The notes beneath the pieces are model-generated. The model worked only from the letters and a program-made list of their open reading frames with translations, was not told the DNA's origin and did not search any database. Source: CAZCYE01 sp964502775 (GTDB taxonomy: Bacteria > Actinomycetota > Acidimicrobiia > IMCC26256 > PALSA-555). From it: a stretch of 48,056 nucleotides of DNA. The first letter of the stretch is position 1. Each line of letters opens with the position of its first letter. A program made the position numbers and the translations under genes. The DNA lies in NCBI GenBank assembly GCA_964502775.1, contig CAZCYE010000002.1, positions 1-48,056 of the forward strand, written 5' to 3'. Positions 40,197-48,056 of this stretch are shown in pieces.

Positions 40197-40925
40197 GTGC
40201 CCCGCGGCAATCCGGACGCCCGGATGACGGTCGTCGAGCACCTCACCGAGCTCCGCCGACGGGTCATCATCTCACTGGTCGCCGTCATCGCCGCGGCGAT
40301 CGTGTCCTACGTGTTCGCTCCCGACATCATTCGCTTCTTCCTCGAGTTCTACCGCGACGCCACCGAGAACCAACGCGATCGCTTCATCTTCATCGGGCCG
40401 CTCGATGCCTTCGTGACCAGGCTGAAGATCGCCACGTACGGCGGCATCATCCTCGCGCTGCCGGTCTGGATCTGGCAGCTGTGGCGCTTCATCACGCCAG
40501 GACTCCAAACCCGGGAGAAGCGGTACGCCGTGCCATTCCTCCTCACCTCGATCGCGCTGTTCACCGCCGGTGCGTGCGTCGCGCTCCTGACGCTGCCGCA
40601 AGCGCTGGACTTCCTCGTCCACGCGGGTGGACAGGACCTCAGGCCCCAGCTCACTGCCGACCGCTTCCTGTCGCTGGTGTCCCTCATGCTCCTGGCGTTC
40701 GGTCTCGCCTTCGAGTTCCCGGTGGTCCTGGTGTTCCTCCTCATCGCCCGCGTGGTGTCCACGGCCCGACTCATGCACTGGCGACGGTGGGCGATCGTGG
40801 GGATCTTCGCCTTCGCCGCGATCATCACCCCGAGCCAGGACCCGTACTCTCTGTTCTTCATGGCAGTGCCGATGTACCTCTTCTACGAGGCCACGATCGT
40901 GATCGGGAAGGTGATGCACCGATGA
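40197..40925 (+). CDS. tatC: Twin-arginine translocase subunit TatC
   Basis: 242 residues, GTG start. Six membrane helices; N-terminal MTVVEHLTELRRRVIISL with the conserved EHLxELR, then FIFIGPLDAFVTRLKIATYGGI and LVSLMLLAFGLAFEFPVVLVFL with the conserved glutamate in the fourth-helix region. It binds twin-arginine signal peptides and works with TatA. The stop overlaps the next small gene as ATGA. Confidence 0.96.
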   Translation: MPRGNPDARMTVVEHLTELRRRVIISLVAVIAAAIVSYVFAPDIIRFFLEFYRDATENQRDRFIFIGPLDAFVTRLKIATYGGIILALPVWIWQLWRFITPGLQTREKRYAVPFLLTSIALFTAGACVALLTLPQALDFLVHAGGQDLRPQLTADRFLSLVSLMLLAFGLAFEFPVVLVFLLIARVVSTARLMHWRRWAIVGIFAFAAIITPSQDPYSLFFMAVPMYLFYEATIVIGKVMHR

Positions 40926-41137
40926 GCCCTGAGCGCCGCAGGCACTCGTACCGCGCCCACGAGCGCAGGGACGTGGTCAAAGCCGTGTGCGCCGCGTTCG
41001 GCGTGGTGGCGTTCACCGGGATCATGATCTGGGTGCTGGCCCCGGACGAGGGCACCGGTCCCCAGCCTCAGCCCCAGCCCTTCCCGTTGCCCACGAGCCC
41101 TTCGGTACCGAGCCCGAGCACCACGCTGGGCGGATGA
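40922..41137 (+). CDS. Small membrane-anchored protein, 71 aa
   Basis: ATG overlaps the tatC stop (ATGA). Basic N terminus, one membrane helix (AVCAAFGVVAFTGIMIWVLA), then a proline/glutamine tail (PQPQPQPFPLPTSPSVPSPS). Topology predicts the tail outside. Unknown function; the location suggests a Tat- or export-associated accessory. Confidence 0.6.
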   Translation: MSPERRRHSYRAHERRDVVKAVCAAFGVVAFTGIMIWVLAPDEGTGPQPQPQPFPLPTSPSVPSPSTTLGG

Positions 41138-41196
41138 CCCGACCCGGGTCGCCCGAACTCGGCGGTCCGACACCCGCCGGGGACACCTAGCCCCGG

Positions 41197-43845
41197 ATGA
41201 TGAGCGGCCGAATGAGTGAGCGGGCTCGCTTCGAGGCGGCCCGAGGGTTCGCGCTCGACGACTACCAGGCCCGGGCCCTCGACGCGATCGACGCCGGTCG
41301 CTCGGTCCTGGTGGCCGCGCCGACGGGCTCGGGCAAGACCGTCGTCGCCGAGTACGCGATCAGCCGGGCCCTGGCCAAGGGCGCCAAGACGTTCTACACG
41401 ACGCCGCTCAAGGCGCTCTCCAACCAGAAGTACCACGATCTGGTCCGCGAGCACGGTGAGAGCCGCGTGGGCCTGTTGACCGGGGACAACGCGGTCAACG
41501 GTGCCGCACCGGTGGTGGTGATGACCACCGAAGTGCTCCGCAACATGATCTATGCCGCGTCGCCCACACTCGACGGCCTCCGCTACGTCGTCCTCGACGA
41601 GGTGCACTACCTCCAGGATCGCTACCGCGGGTCGGTGTGGGAGGAGGTCATCGTGCACCTCCCGCCAGAAGTGGATCTCGTGTGCCTCTCCGCCACCGTG
41701 TCCAACGCCGAGGAGCTCGCGGCATGGATCGAGACCGTGCGGGGCGAGACCAGCGCCATCATCGAGGAACGCCGGCCCGTGGCCCTGGAGCACCGCTACG
41801 TGCTCGCGGAGCGGGGGAGCGATCACATCCTCGTGTTCCCCACCTTCGTCGAGGTGGAGGGGGCACCGCGCCCAAATCCCGAGGTTCTCCGCCTCGAGCG
41901 CCGAGCGGGGCGCGGCCCGCGTCCCACCTCGCGCCGGGGACCGGCGGTGCCGAGCCGATCCGGGTTGCGTCTGCCCGACCGCGTCGAGGTGGTGGAGATG
42001 CTCTCGGCGGACGATCTCCTGCCCGCGATCGTCTTCGTCTTCTCGCGGGCGGGGTGCGAGCAGTCGGTCCAGCGGTGCCGCCGCGCGGGGATCCAGCTCA
42101 CGACCCCCGAGGAGCGGGCCCAGATCGCGGCCATCGCCGACGCGCACCTCGGTGCCCTGAGTGACGACGACTTGGACGTCCTGGGCGCCACGGAGTGGCT
42201 CGACGCGCTCGGCGCGGGACTGGCCGCGCATCACGCCGGGATGGTGCCGCCCATGAAGGAGGCCGTGGAAGCGGCGTTCGCCCTCGGCCTCGTCAAGGTC
42301 GTCTTCGCGACCGAGACGCTCGCGCTCGGGATCAACATGCCGGCTCGCTCGGTGGTGATCGAGAAGCCGTCCAAGTTCTCGGGGGAGCGCCACGAGTTCC
42401 TCACCGCGGGGGAGTACACGCAGCTCACCGGGCGGGCCGGGCGCCGCGGCATCGACACGGCCGGCTACGCACTCGTGTGCTGGAGCCCTTACGTGTCGTT
42501 CGAGCAAGTGGCCGGACTCGCATCTCGGCGTACTGACGCGCTCCGGTCGTCCTTCCGGCCCACGTACAACATGACCGTGAACCTCGTGCAACGCTATCCC
42601 CGTGAGACGGCTCACCATCTTCTCGATCTGTCCTTCGCGCAGTTCCATGCCGACCGTGACGTGGTGGCCCTCGAGCGGCGTCTGGCGCGCCAGCGCGATC
42701 TCCTCGCACGCGAACGGGAACGCGCGCGCAGTCCATTCGGCGACGTGGACGACTACCGCCGCCTGCTGGCCGGCGCCGCGGCGGAGACGAGCGGCCGGCG
42801 AAGGCGCCGCTCCGACGCGATGGCCTCCGTGCGCCCCGGCGACGTGATCTGGATCGGGTCTCGGGGCGGCCCGGTGGTGGTGCTGGGCCAGGAGCACCGC
42901 CGGGCTCCTCGCGTCCTGGCGCTCACACGCCAGCGGGGCGTGGTCCGGCTCGGCGCCGCGGACTTCGAGCGCCCTCCAGTGGTCGTCGGCCACGTGCGGC
43001 TGCCGGAGCCGTACGCACCTCGCAGCCCGGCGTTCCGCCGCGAGGTCGAAGCGCGGCTGCGCCGCGCCCGCTTGGACGATCCCGACACCCGGGTCCCTGA
43101 GGACGGCGCCGCGTCCCGGCCGGCCGGCCTCGAGGCACACCCGGTGCGAGCCGACCCCGAGCTCGACGCGCGCGTGCGGGCCGCCATCGCGGTCGAGCGC
43201 CTCGAAGCGGAGATCGCCCGCCTGGAGCGGCGAGCCCGAGGCCGTGACGAGCGCCTGGCCCGCCAGTTCGAGCGCGTTCGTGGCCTCCTCGAGTCGTGGG
43301 GCTACCTCTCGCAGTGGTCGTTGACGCCGGCGGGCACGATGTTGGCGCGGCTGTACGCGGAGACCGATCTGCTGCTCGCCGAGTCGTTGCGGGAGGGCCA
43401 CCTGGACGGGCTCTCGCCCCCGGAGACGGTGGCGGTGGTGTCGTGCTTCAGCTACGAGCGCAGGACCTCGGACGGAGGCTTGCCGCAACCGCCACTCCAC
43501 TGGCCGACCCGTGCGGTTGCCGACCGCGCCCGGCACGTGGAGCGCCGCTGGCGCGATCTCGCCGCGGCCGAGGAGGATGCCCGCCTCGTGGTGACACGAC
43601 CGCCCGACCCCGGCTTTTCGGCCTACGCGTACGCGTGGGCCGATGCGCAGTCACTCGGCGCGGTGCTCGAGGACGGGGAGCTGACCGGCGGTGACTTCGT
43701 ACGCAACATGAAGCAGTGCATCGACCTCCTCGGCCAGGTCGCCGATGTCGCGCCCGTGCCGGACACTCGTGAGGCGGCTCGTCGTGGCGCGGCCCTCGCC
43801 CGACGCGGGGTGGTGGCCGCCACGGGTGCGGTGCCGTCGTCATGA
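41197..43845 (+). CDS. helY: DEVH-box helicase HelY (Ski2/Mtr4-like)
   Basis: 882-residue superfamily 2 helicase. Walker A APTGSGKT (about 41-48), DEVHY (about 134-138), SAT motif CLSATV, and helicase C motifs including INMPARSVVIEKPSKFSG and QLTGRAGRRGID. The long C-terminal part (about 480-882) matches the Ski2-like RNA-helicase accessory region with a SKI-related end (GDFVRNMKQCIDLLGQVADVAP). Start ATG 41197; 41200 and 41212 are alternatives. Following tatA-tatC and pafBC is the order known in mycobacteria. Acts in RNA processing or turnover, probably. Confidence 0.92.
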   Translation: MMSGRMSERARFEAARGFALDDYQARALDAIDAGRSVLVAAPTGSGKTVVAEYAISRALAKGAKTFYTTPLKALSNQKYHDLVREHGESRVGLLTGDNAVNGAAPVVVMTTEVLRNMIYAASPTLDGLRYVVLDEVHYLQDRYRGSVWEEVIVHLPPEVDLVCLSATVSNAEELAAWIETVRGETSAIIEERRPVALEHRYVLAERGSDHILVFPTFVEVEGAPRPNPEVLRLERRAGRGPRPTSRRGPAVPSRSGLRLPDRVEVVEMLSADDLLPAIVFVFSRAGCEQSVQRCRRAGIQLTTPEERAQIAAIADAHLGALSDDDLDVLGATEWLDALGAGLAAHHAGMVPPMKEAVEAAFALGLVKVVFATETLALGINMPARSVVIEKPSKFSGERHEFLTAGEYTQLTGRAGRRGIDTAGYALVCWSPYVSFEQVAGLASRRTDALRSSFRPTYNMTVNLVQRYPRETAHHLLDLSFAQFHADRDVVALERRLARQRDLLARERERARSPFGDVDDYRRLLAGAAAETSGRRRRRSDAMASVRPGDVIWIGSRGGPVVVLGQEHRRAPRVLALTRQRGVVRLGAADFERPPVVVGHVRLPEPYAPRSPAFRREVEARLRRARLDDPDTRVPEDGAASRPAGLEAHPVRADPELDARVRAAIAVERLEAEIARLERRARGRDERLARQFERVRGLLESWGYLSQWSLTPAGTMLARLYAETDLLLAESLREGHLDGLSPPETVAVVSCFSYERRTSDGGLPQPPLHWPTRAVADRARHVERRWRDLAAAEEDARLVVTRPPDPGFSAYAYAWADAQSLGAVLEDGELTGGDFVRNMKQCIDLLGQVADVAPVPDTREAARRGAALARRGVVAATGAVPSS

Positions 43846-44507
43846 GGCGCGGCGAGACGTGGGGCACGCCCGCCACGGGCGATACGGGCGATGCCGGCGG
43901 AGCGGGCCGTACGGACCTGCAGGTCACCGGCGGCGACGCCGACCTGGCGCGGGCCGTGGCCGCGAATCCCGGCGCGAGGGTGCAGTTCCATCCCGATCCG
44001 ACGAGTGACCTCGCGCGGGCGCTGGGGCTGGCAACCCCCGGCCCCGGGCAGATGGTGCTCCCGGTGGACGCGCTGCGGTGGTCGGGAGGGCTCGCGGTCA
44101 ACATGGTGGTGATCGGGACTGCGCCCGACCGCGTGCGGGCCTGGACCCGACCGCGTGCCGCGCTCGTGGTGCTGGACGGGAGGCCCCTGTTCGACGGTCG
44201 GGCGACGACGGTCGTCATCGCCAACGGAGAGTTCCTGCGCGGCCGAGACGTCGTCCCCCGTGGCCACCCTGGTGACGGGCGGCTCGAGGTGCAGGTGTAC
44301 GCACTCGGCGCGCGCGAGCGAGGGCTGATGCGCCGCCGCCTTCCTCGCGGCGTCCATGTGCCCCACCCGCGAATCGTGACCGGGACGGGACGCACGGTGC
44401 GGGTCGACATGCTCGGGGCGACGGTGGAGCACGACGGTCGCCCGAGCCCGGCCTGGACCGGGGGGGAGGTGGCCGTGGTCCCCGCGGCCGTGCACCTGCT
44501 CGTCTGA
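43842..44507 (+). CDS. Degenerate diacylglycerol-kinase-family-like protein
   Basis: 221 residues, coupled to helY by ATGA. It follows the DAGK/YegS layout in shortened form. TGGDADLARAV (residues 29-39) stands where the kinase has GGDGT. PDPTSDLARALGL (51-63) stands where it has P-x-GT-x-ND-x-AR. VVIANGEFLRGRD (124-136) and a C-terminal beta domain (GRLEVQVYALG...HVPHPRIVTGTGRTVRVD...EVAVVPAAVHLLV) follow. The glycine-rich ATP loop and the catalytic GxGD-type residues are changed, so it is probably not an active kinase. Lipid binding or a regulatory role is possible. Inference rests on pattern alone. Confidence 0.65.
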   Translation: MRRGETWGTPATGDTGDAGGAGRTDLQVTGGDADLARAVAANPGARVQFHPDPTSDLARALGLATPGPGQMVLPVDALRWSGGLAVNMVVIGTAPDRVRAWTRPRAALVVLDGRPLFDGRATTVVIANGEFLRGRDVVPRGHPGDGRLEVQVYALGARERGLMRRRLPRGVHVPHPRIVTGTGRTVRVDMLGATVEHDGRPSPAWTGGEVAVVPAAVHLLV

Positions 44508-44570
44508 TCGAGTTTCGCCTGACTCGCCCGGTCCCGCCCGGGTGCCGCCCCGGCCTTGGCCCGGCCCACC

Positions 44571-44590
44571 CGGGTCCGCCCGGGTCCGCC
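44571..44590. repeat. Two tandem 10-bp repeats (cgggtccgcc)
   Basis: Perfect direct copies in the 159-nt spacer between the DAGK-like and ThyX-like genes, in a C-rich stretch. Probably of no function. Confidence 0.7.
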
Positions 44591-44630
44591 CGGCCTGGCC
44601 CCGGTCCCCGGGGCGGGGCGAGCCCGTCGG

Positions 44631-44636
44631 TACCAT
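44631..44636 (+). promoter_or_regulatory. -10 hexamer TACCAT of the ThyX-like gene
   Basis: TACCAT lies 30 nt before ATG 44667. A short leader would carry GAGGTG at 44655-44660, a good ribosome site. Confidence 0.4.
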
Positions 44637-44666
44637 CGGCCCCCGCCCGTCGACGAGGTGCGACCG

Positions 44667-46286
<1,620 letters not shown>

Positions 46287-46317
46287 CCGAGCGGCCGTCC
46301 ACGGCCCGATCGTCCGC

Positions 46318-46347
46318 TTGACAGGGACCCCCGCGGTCGGGCGTACT
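46318..46347 (+). promoter_or_regulatory. Promoter TTGACA-N18-CGTACT
   Basis: Consensus TTGACA at 46318-46323, 18-nt spacer, CGTACT at 46342-46347. A start near 46354 would produce a transcript covering the hairpins and the 91-nt folded element. Confidence 0.4.
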
Positions 46348-46383
46348 GGGGCCGTCCCTGGCACCCTTGCACCGGTCGTGGGT

Positions 46384-46408
46384 CTTCCGGTGTCGCGCGA
46401 ACCGGAAG
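46384..46408 (+). other. Perfect 8-bp hairpin
   Basis: cttccggt (46384-46391), 9-nt loop, accggaag (46401-46408). First stem after the promoter candidate. Confidence 0.7.
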
Positions 46409-46426
46409 GGGCGTCGAAGGGGCACG

Positions 46427-46517
46427 GGGGCCCAGGAGGCCCAGTAGAGAACACTGGAATAACCCGCCTGCCGGGCAGGCCGGGCCAAACAGTGGCCCCA
46501 ACGGTCTCCTGGGCCCC
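46427..46517 (+). ncRNA. Candidate structured RNA (91 nt)
   Basis: A perfect 12-bp stem closes the element: ggggcccaggag (46427-46438) with ctcctgggcccc (46506-46517). Inside are cactg/cagtg (46452-46456 with 46490-46494) and a 6-bp hairpin gcctgc-cgg-gcaggc (46466-46480). The nested folding and the TTGACA upstream suggest a small RNA or long terminator. It does not match tmRNA, RNase P, SRP or tRNA features I know. Confidence 0.35.
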
Positions 46518-46539
46518 GCCCAACCGGTGCTGGCGGCCC

Positions 46540-46610
46540 CTCACGCTCGACGAAGGGCCGCGCGGCGCCGATGTCGTGGGCATCTGGCGCCTCTCACGCT
46601 CGACGAAGGG
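46540..46610 (+). repeat. 18-bp direct repeat ctcacgctcgacgaaggg, two copies
   Basis: Copies at 46540-46557 and 46593-46610. The first is in the loop and arm of a 7-bp hairpin (46533-46539 with 46555-46561). The second also sits between GC-rich arms. Confidence 0.8.
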
Positions 46611-46728
46611 GCCGGCGCGGGAATGACTCCCGGGCGGGCCCGGTTCCTCTCCGGGCGTGGGTCGTGGCGTTATGCTCCGGCCCCGATCGCGGCCCCCGAG
46701 GGAGTGGCCCTGGCTCGGACACCTCCGC

Positions 46729-47340
46729 ATGAGTGACAAAGAGTTGGACAGTGCGACCAGCGAGCTCGACGGCGAGCTCGAAGAGACGAGCCTCGATGAC
46801 GACGCGCTCGACGACGCGCTCGACGAGGGCGAGCTCGAGGACGACGACGAGCTCGAGACGTTCGTGCTCGACGAGAACCTCGACGACGAGCCCCTGCCCG
46901 ACGAGATCGTTGCCGTCGACGGCGTCGACGTCGTCGACGCCGTCGTGGCGGATGCCGAGCTGGTGGCCGTCCCCGGCGTTCCCGACGTTCCCGGCGTGCC
47001 TGACGCGGCCGGCGAGGCGACACCCGGATCGGCGCCGAGCGCCGATGGCGCGCCGGTCGAGGACGAGGAGGACGTCCTCGACCTCGACGAGGAGCTCCAC
47101 CCTGACGACGTGGAGGCACCGTTGGATACCTTGCTCCAGGAGCGCACCGCCAGCGCCACCCTGGAGGACGAGGAGGAGGAGCTCGAGGACGAGGAGGGCG
47201 ACGCGGACGAACGCGGCGACGGCCCGACCCGCATCGTGCCGCGGCGCCCGGGAGAGTTCTTGTGCTCGTCGTGCTTCCTCGTCCTGCCCCGCAGCCAGCT
47301 CGCGGATGCCGAGCGCATGCGCTGCCGCGACTGCGTCTAG
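46729..47340 (+). CDS. DUF4193-type zinc-ribbon protein with long acidic N terminus
   Basis: 203 residues. The last 30 residues (GEFLCSSCFLVLPRSQLADA...MRCRDCV) match the DUF4193 zinc-ribbon end (CSSCFLVxxRSQLA...CRDC), a short actinobacterial family. DUF4193 proteins are normally about 100 residues. Here the acidic part is expanded to about 170 residues of Asp, Glu and Leu with a Val-Pro-Gly stretch. The metal-binding cysteines are intact. Function unknown; location before a coiled-coil-type protein. Start ATG 46729. Confidence 0.8.
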   Translation: MSDKELDSATSELDGELEETSLDDDALDDALDEGELEDDDELETFVLDENLDDEPLPDEIVAVDGVDVVDAVVADAELVAVPGVPDVPGVPDAAGEATPGSAPSADGAPVEDEEDVLDLDEELHPDDVEAPLDTLLQERTASATLEDEEEELEDEEGDADERGDGPTRIVPRRPGEFLCSSCFLVLPRSQLADAERMRCRDCV

Positions 47341-47355
47341 CCGAGGAGGTGGGCA

Positions 47356-47931
47356 GTGGCCGAGGACGGCGACGCTGACCGGGCCCTGACCGATCGGGTG
47401 CTCGAGCTGTTCGTTTACGCGCCGATCGGTCTCCTGGTGTACGTGCGCGAGACCACGCCGTCGTTCGTGCGCCTGTTCGTCACTCGCGGGCGCACCGAGG
47501 TGGAGCAGCGTCGTCAGACACTGGTCGACCAGATCCGCACCGCCCCCGAACCCCCCCCACCCGAGTCCCCGAGACCCGCCCCCGACGTGCCGGCGCCACC
47601 CCAGTTCCGCAAGCTGGTGAGCGACGGCGTCGCGTTCGTGCGTGCCCGTGCCGGCGACGTGCTCGCGCCCGGTCCGGCGGGCCCGGCCTCCTCATCGCCC
47701 GCACCGCCCTCACGCCCGGCACCGACCGAGGCGGCTCGAGATCCCGGCGTCGGGGCGGGGGAGCGCCTGGCGATCCCCGACTACGACGATCTCGGGGCGG
47801 CTCAGGTCCTGGACCGGTTGGACGGGCTGCCGGCGGGTGACCTCGAGGCGATCCGCGAGTACGAGCGTGGCCATCGAGGCCGTCACACCGTCCTGGGCAA
47901 GATCGACCAGCTCCTCGCCCCGAGCTCCTGA
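47356..47931 (+). CDS. Unknown protein, 191 aa, with proline-rich linker
   Basis: GTG 47356 behind GAGGAGGTG, 15 nt after the DUF4193-type gene. An amphipathic N-terminal part (LTDRVLELFVYAPIGLLVYVRETTPSFVRLFVTRGRTEVEQRR) is joined by a proline/alanine linker to a C-terminal helical motif (LAIPDYDDLGAAQVLDRLDGLPAGDLEAIREYERGHRGRHTVLGKIDQLL). I recall that C-terminal motif at the end of many actinobacterial unknown proteins. Possibly membrane-associated. Function unknown. Confidence 0.7.
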   Translation: MAEDGDADRALTDRVLELFVYAPIGLLVYVRETTPSFVRLFVTRGRTEVEQRRQTLVDQIRTAPEPPPPESPRPAPDVPAPPQFRKLVSDGVAFVRARAGDVLAPGPAGPASSSPAPPSRPAPTEAARDPGVGAGERLAIPDYDDLGAAQVLDRLDGLPAGDLEAIREYERGHRGRHTVLGKIDQLLAPSS

Positions 47932-47939
47932 GGGGTCGC

Positions 47940-48056
47940 ATGGAGCGCTGCCGCCCGGCGACCCCCGCCGACCTCGACCGGGTCGTGGAGCTCGCCCGCT
48001 CCCTGGCCGCCGAGCTGGAGCCGCTGCGCGGCGGCGCGCTGTGGCGGGCGCGCGAG
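47940..48056 (+). CDS. GNAT family acetyltransferase (cut off by window)
   Basis: Only the first 39 codons are visible: MERCRPATPADLDRVVELAR... with the IRPATxxDxxxVxxL pattern of a GNAT N terminus. It follows the previous gene after 8 nt. Acceptor unknown. Confidence 0.6.
   Translation, partial: MERCRPATPADLDRVVELARSLAAELEPLRGGALWRARE

Larger units (their letters stand above)
46287..46728 (+). other. 442-bp intergenic region, highly structured
   Basis: No convincing gene. It contains a short inverted repeat after the ThyX-like stop (46293-46306), a TTGACA promoter candidate (46318), an 8-bp hairpin, a 91-nt folded element, an 18-bp direct repeat, and a TATGCT hexamer (46671-46676) that may drive the DUF4193-type gene. 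Confidence 0.7.

Noticed and set aside
41068..43536. An 822-codon antisense frame inside helY
   Set aside because: Shadow of high G+C third positions; the composition is Arg/His/Val-rich, with no motif, and helY on the plus strand is clear.
46427..46517. tRNA-Sec, SRP RNA, 6S RNA or tmRNA identity for the folded element
   Set aside because: No acceptor stem/CCA, anticodon arm, SRP tetraloop motif or tag-coding region could be found.
46527..46736. A short open frame in the intergenic region containing TLDEG peptides
   Set aside because: The repeated peptide comes from the 18-bp direct repeat. Arginine-rich composition and no ribosome site.

Overview
The window is very G+C-rich (about 70 % by eye), densely coded on both strands, and uses many GTG and a few TTG starts. 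It carries a complete Pup-proteasome locus, a fused coenzyme F420 synthase (FbiC), heme A biosynthesis genes and a PafB/PafC-TatA-TatC-HelY block. Together these point to an actinobacterium, plausibly a deep-branching class such as Acidimicrobiia; the class is inference. A 100-N run at 19037-19136 shows the source is a draft assembly. I see no rRNA, tRNA, insertion sequence, phage block or CRISPR array.

Layout. 1-8.9 kb: the C-terminal part of a penicillin-acylase-type hydrolase, a conserved unknown protein and an alpha/beta hydrolase, then heme A synthase (ctaA) with a secreted protein, a 5'-3' exonuclease, RmuC, and a small operon of an SCP2-like and a Rossmann-like protein. 9-12.6 kb: a two-gene ABC exporter, then ctaB with a TlpA-like thioredoxin, and a GroES-like protein. 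12.6-18.8 kb: a cysteine-rich protein, a tiny protein, and a tightly coupled minus-strand operon pgl-fbiC-PfkB kinase-LOG protein. 18.8-22.9 kb: a Mug-type DNA glycosylase gene interrupted by a 63-bp tandem repeat and the assembly gap, then a tkt-tal operon. 23-26.5 kb: a FIST sensor protein, a PBP4-type D,D-peptidase and three small coupled membrane-related proteins. 26.5-37.7 kb: the Pup-proteasome locus (trmI, ferredoxin on the other strand, arc/mpa, dop, pup, prcB, prcA, a DUF2007-like gene on the other strand, pafA, a DUF3866 gene, pafB, pafC). 37.7-48 kb: lepB, a GDPD-type phosphodiesterase, a zinc-ribbon protein, tatA, tatC, helY, a degenerate diacylglycerol-kinase-like protein, a double-length ThyX-like protein, a structured intergenic region, a DUF4193-type acidic protein, an unknown protein and the start of a GNAT acetyltransferase.

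How the parts work together. Arc unfolds pupylated proteins for the PrcAB 20S core; PafA attaches Pup, Dop deamidates Pup and removes it, and PafB/PafC are WYL regulators of the DNA-damage response. ctaB and ctaA make heme O and heme A for cytochrome oxidase. Pgl, transaldolase and transketolase belong to the pentose phosphate pathway. pgl sits directly in front of fbiC, which suggests a link to F420-dependent glucose-6-phosphate oxidation. TatA/TatC and LepB handle protein export.

Three points stand out. (1) The N-gap falls inside a 63-bp in-frame minisatellite, and reading frame and sequence show that the fragments on either side are one Mug-family gene. (2) At least thirteen start codons lie 6-9 nt behind a TAnnnT hexamer, so leaderless transcription looks common; one case implies a 26-residue leader ORF coupled to pgl. 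(3) The 440-bp region after the ThyX-like gene has a TTGACA promoter candidate followed by a perfect 12-bp long-range stem and internal hairpins, a possible unannotated RNA.
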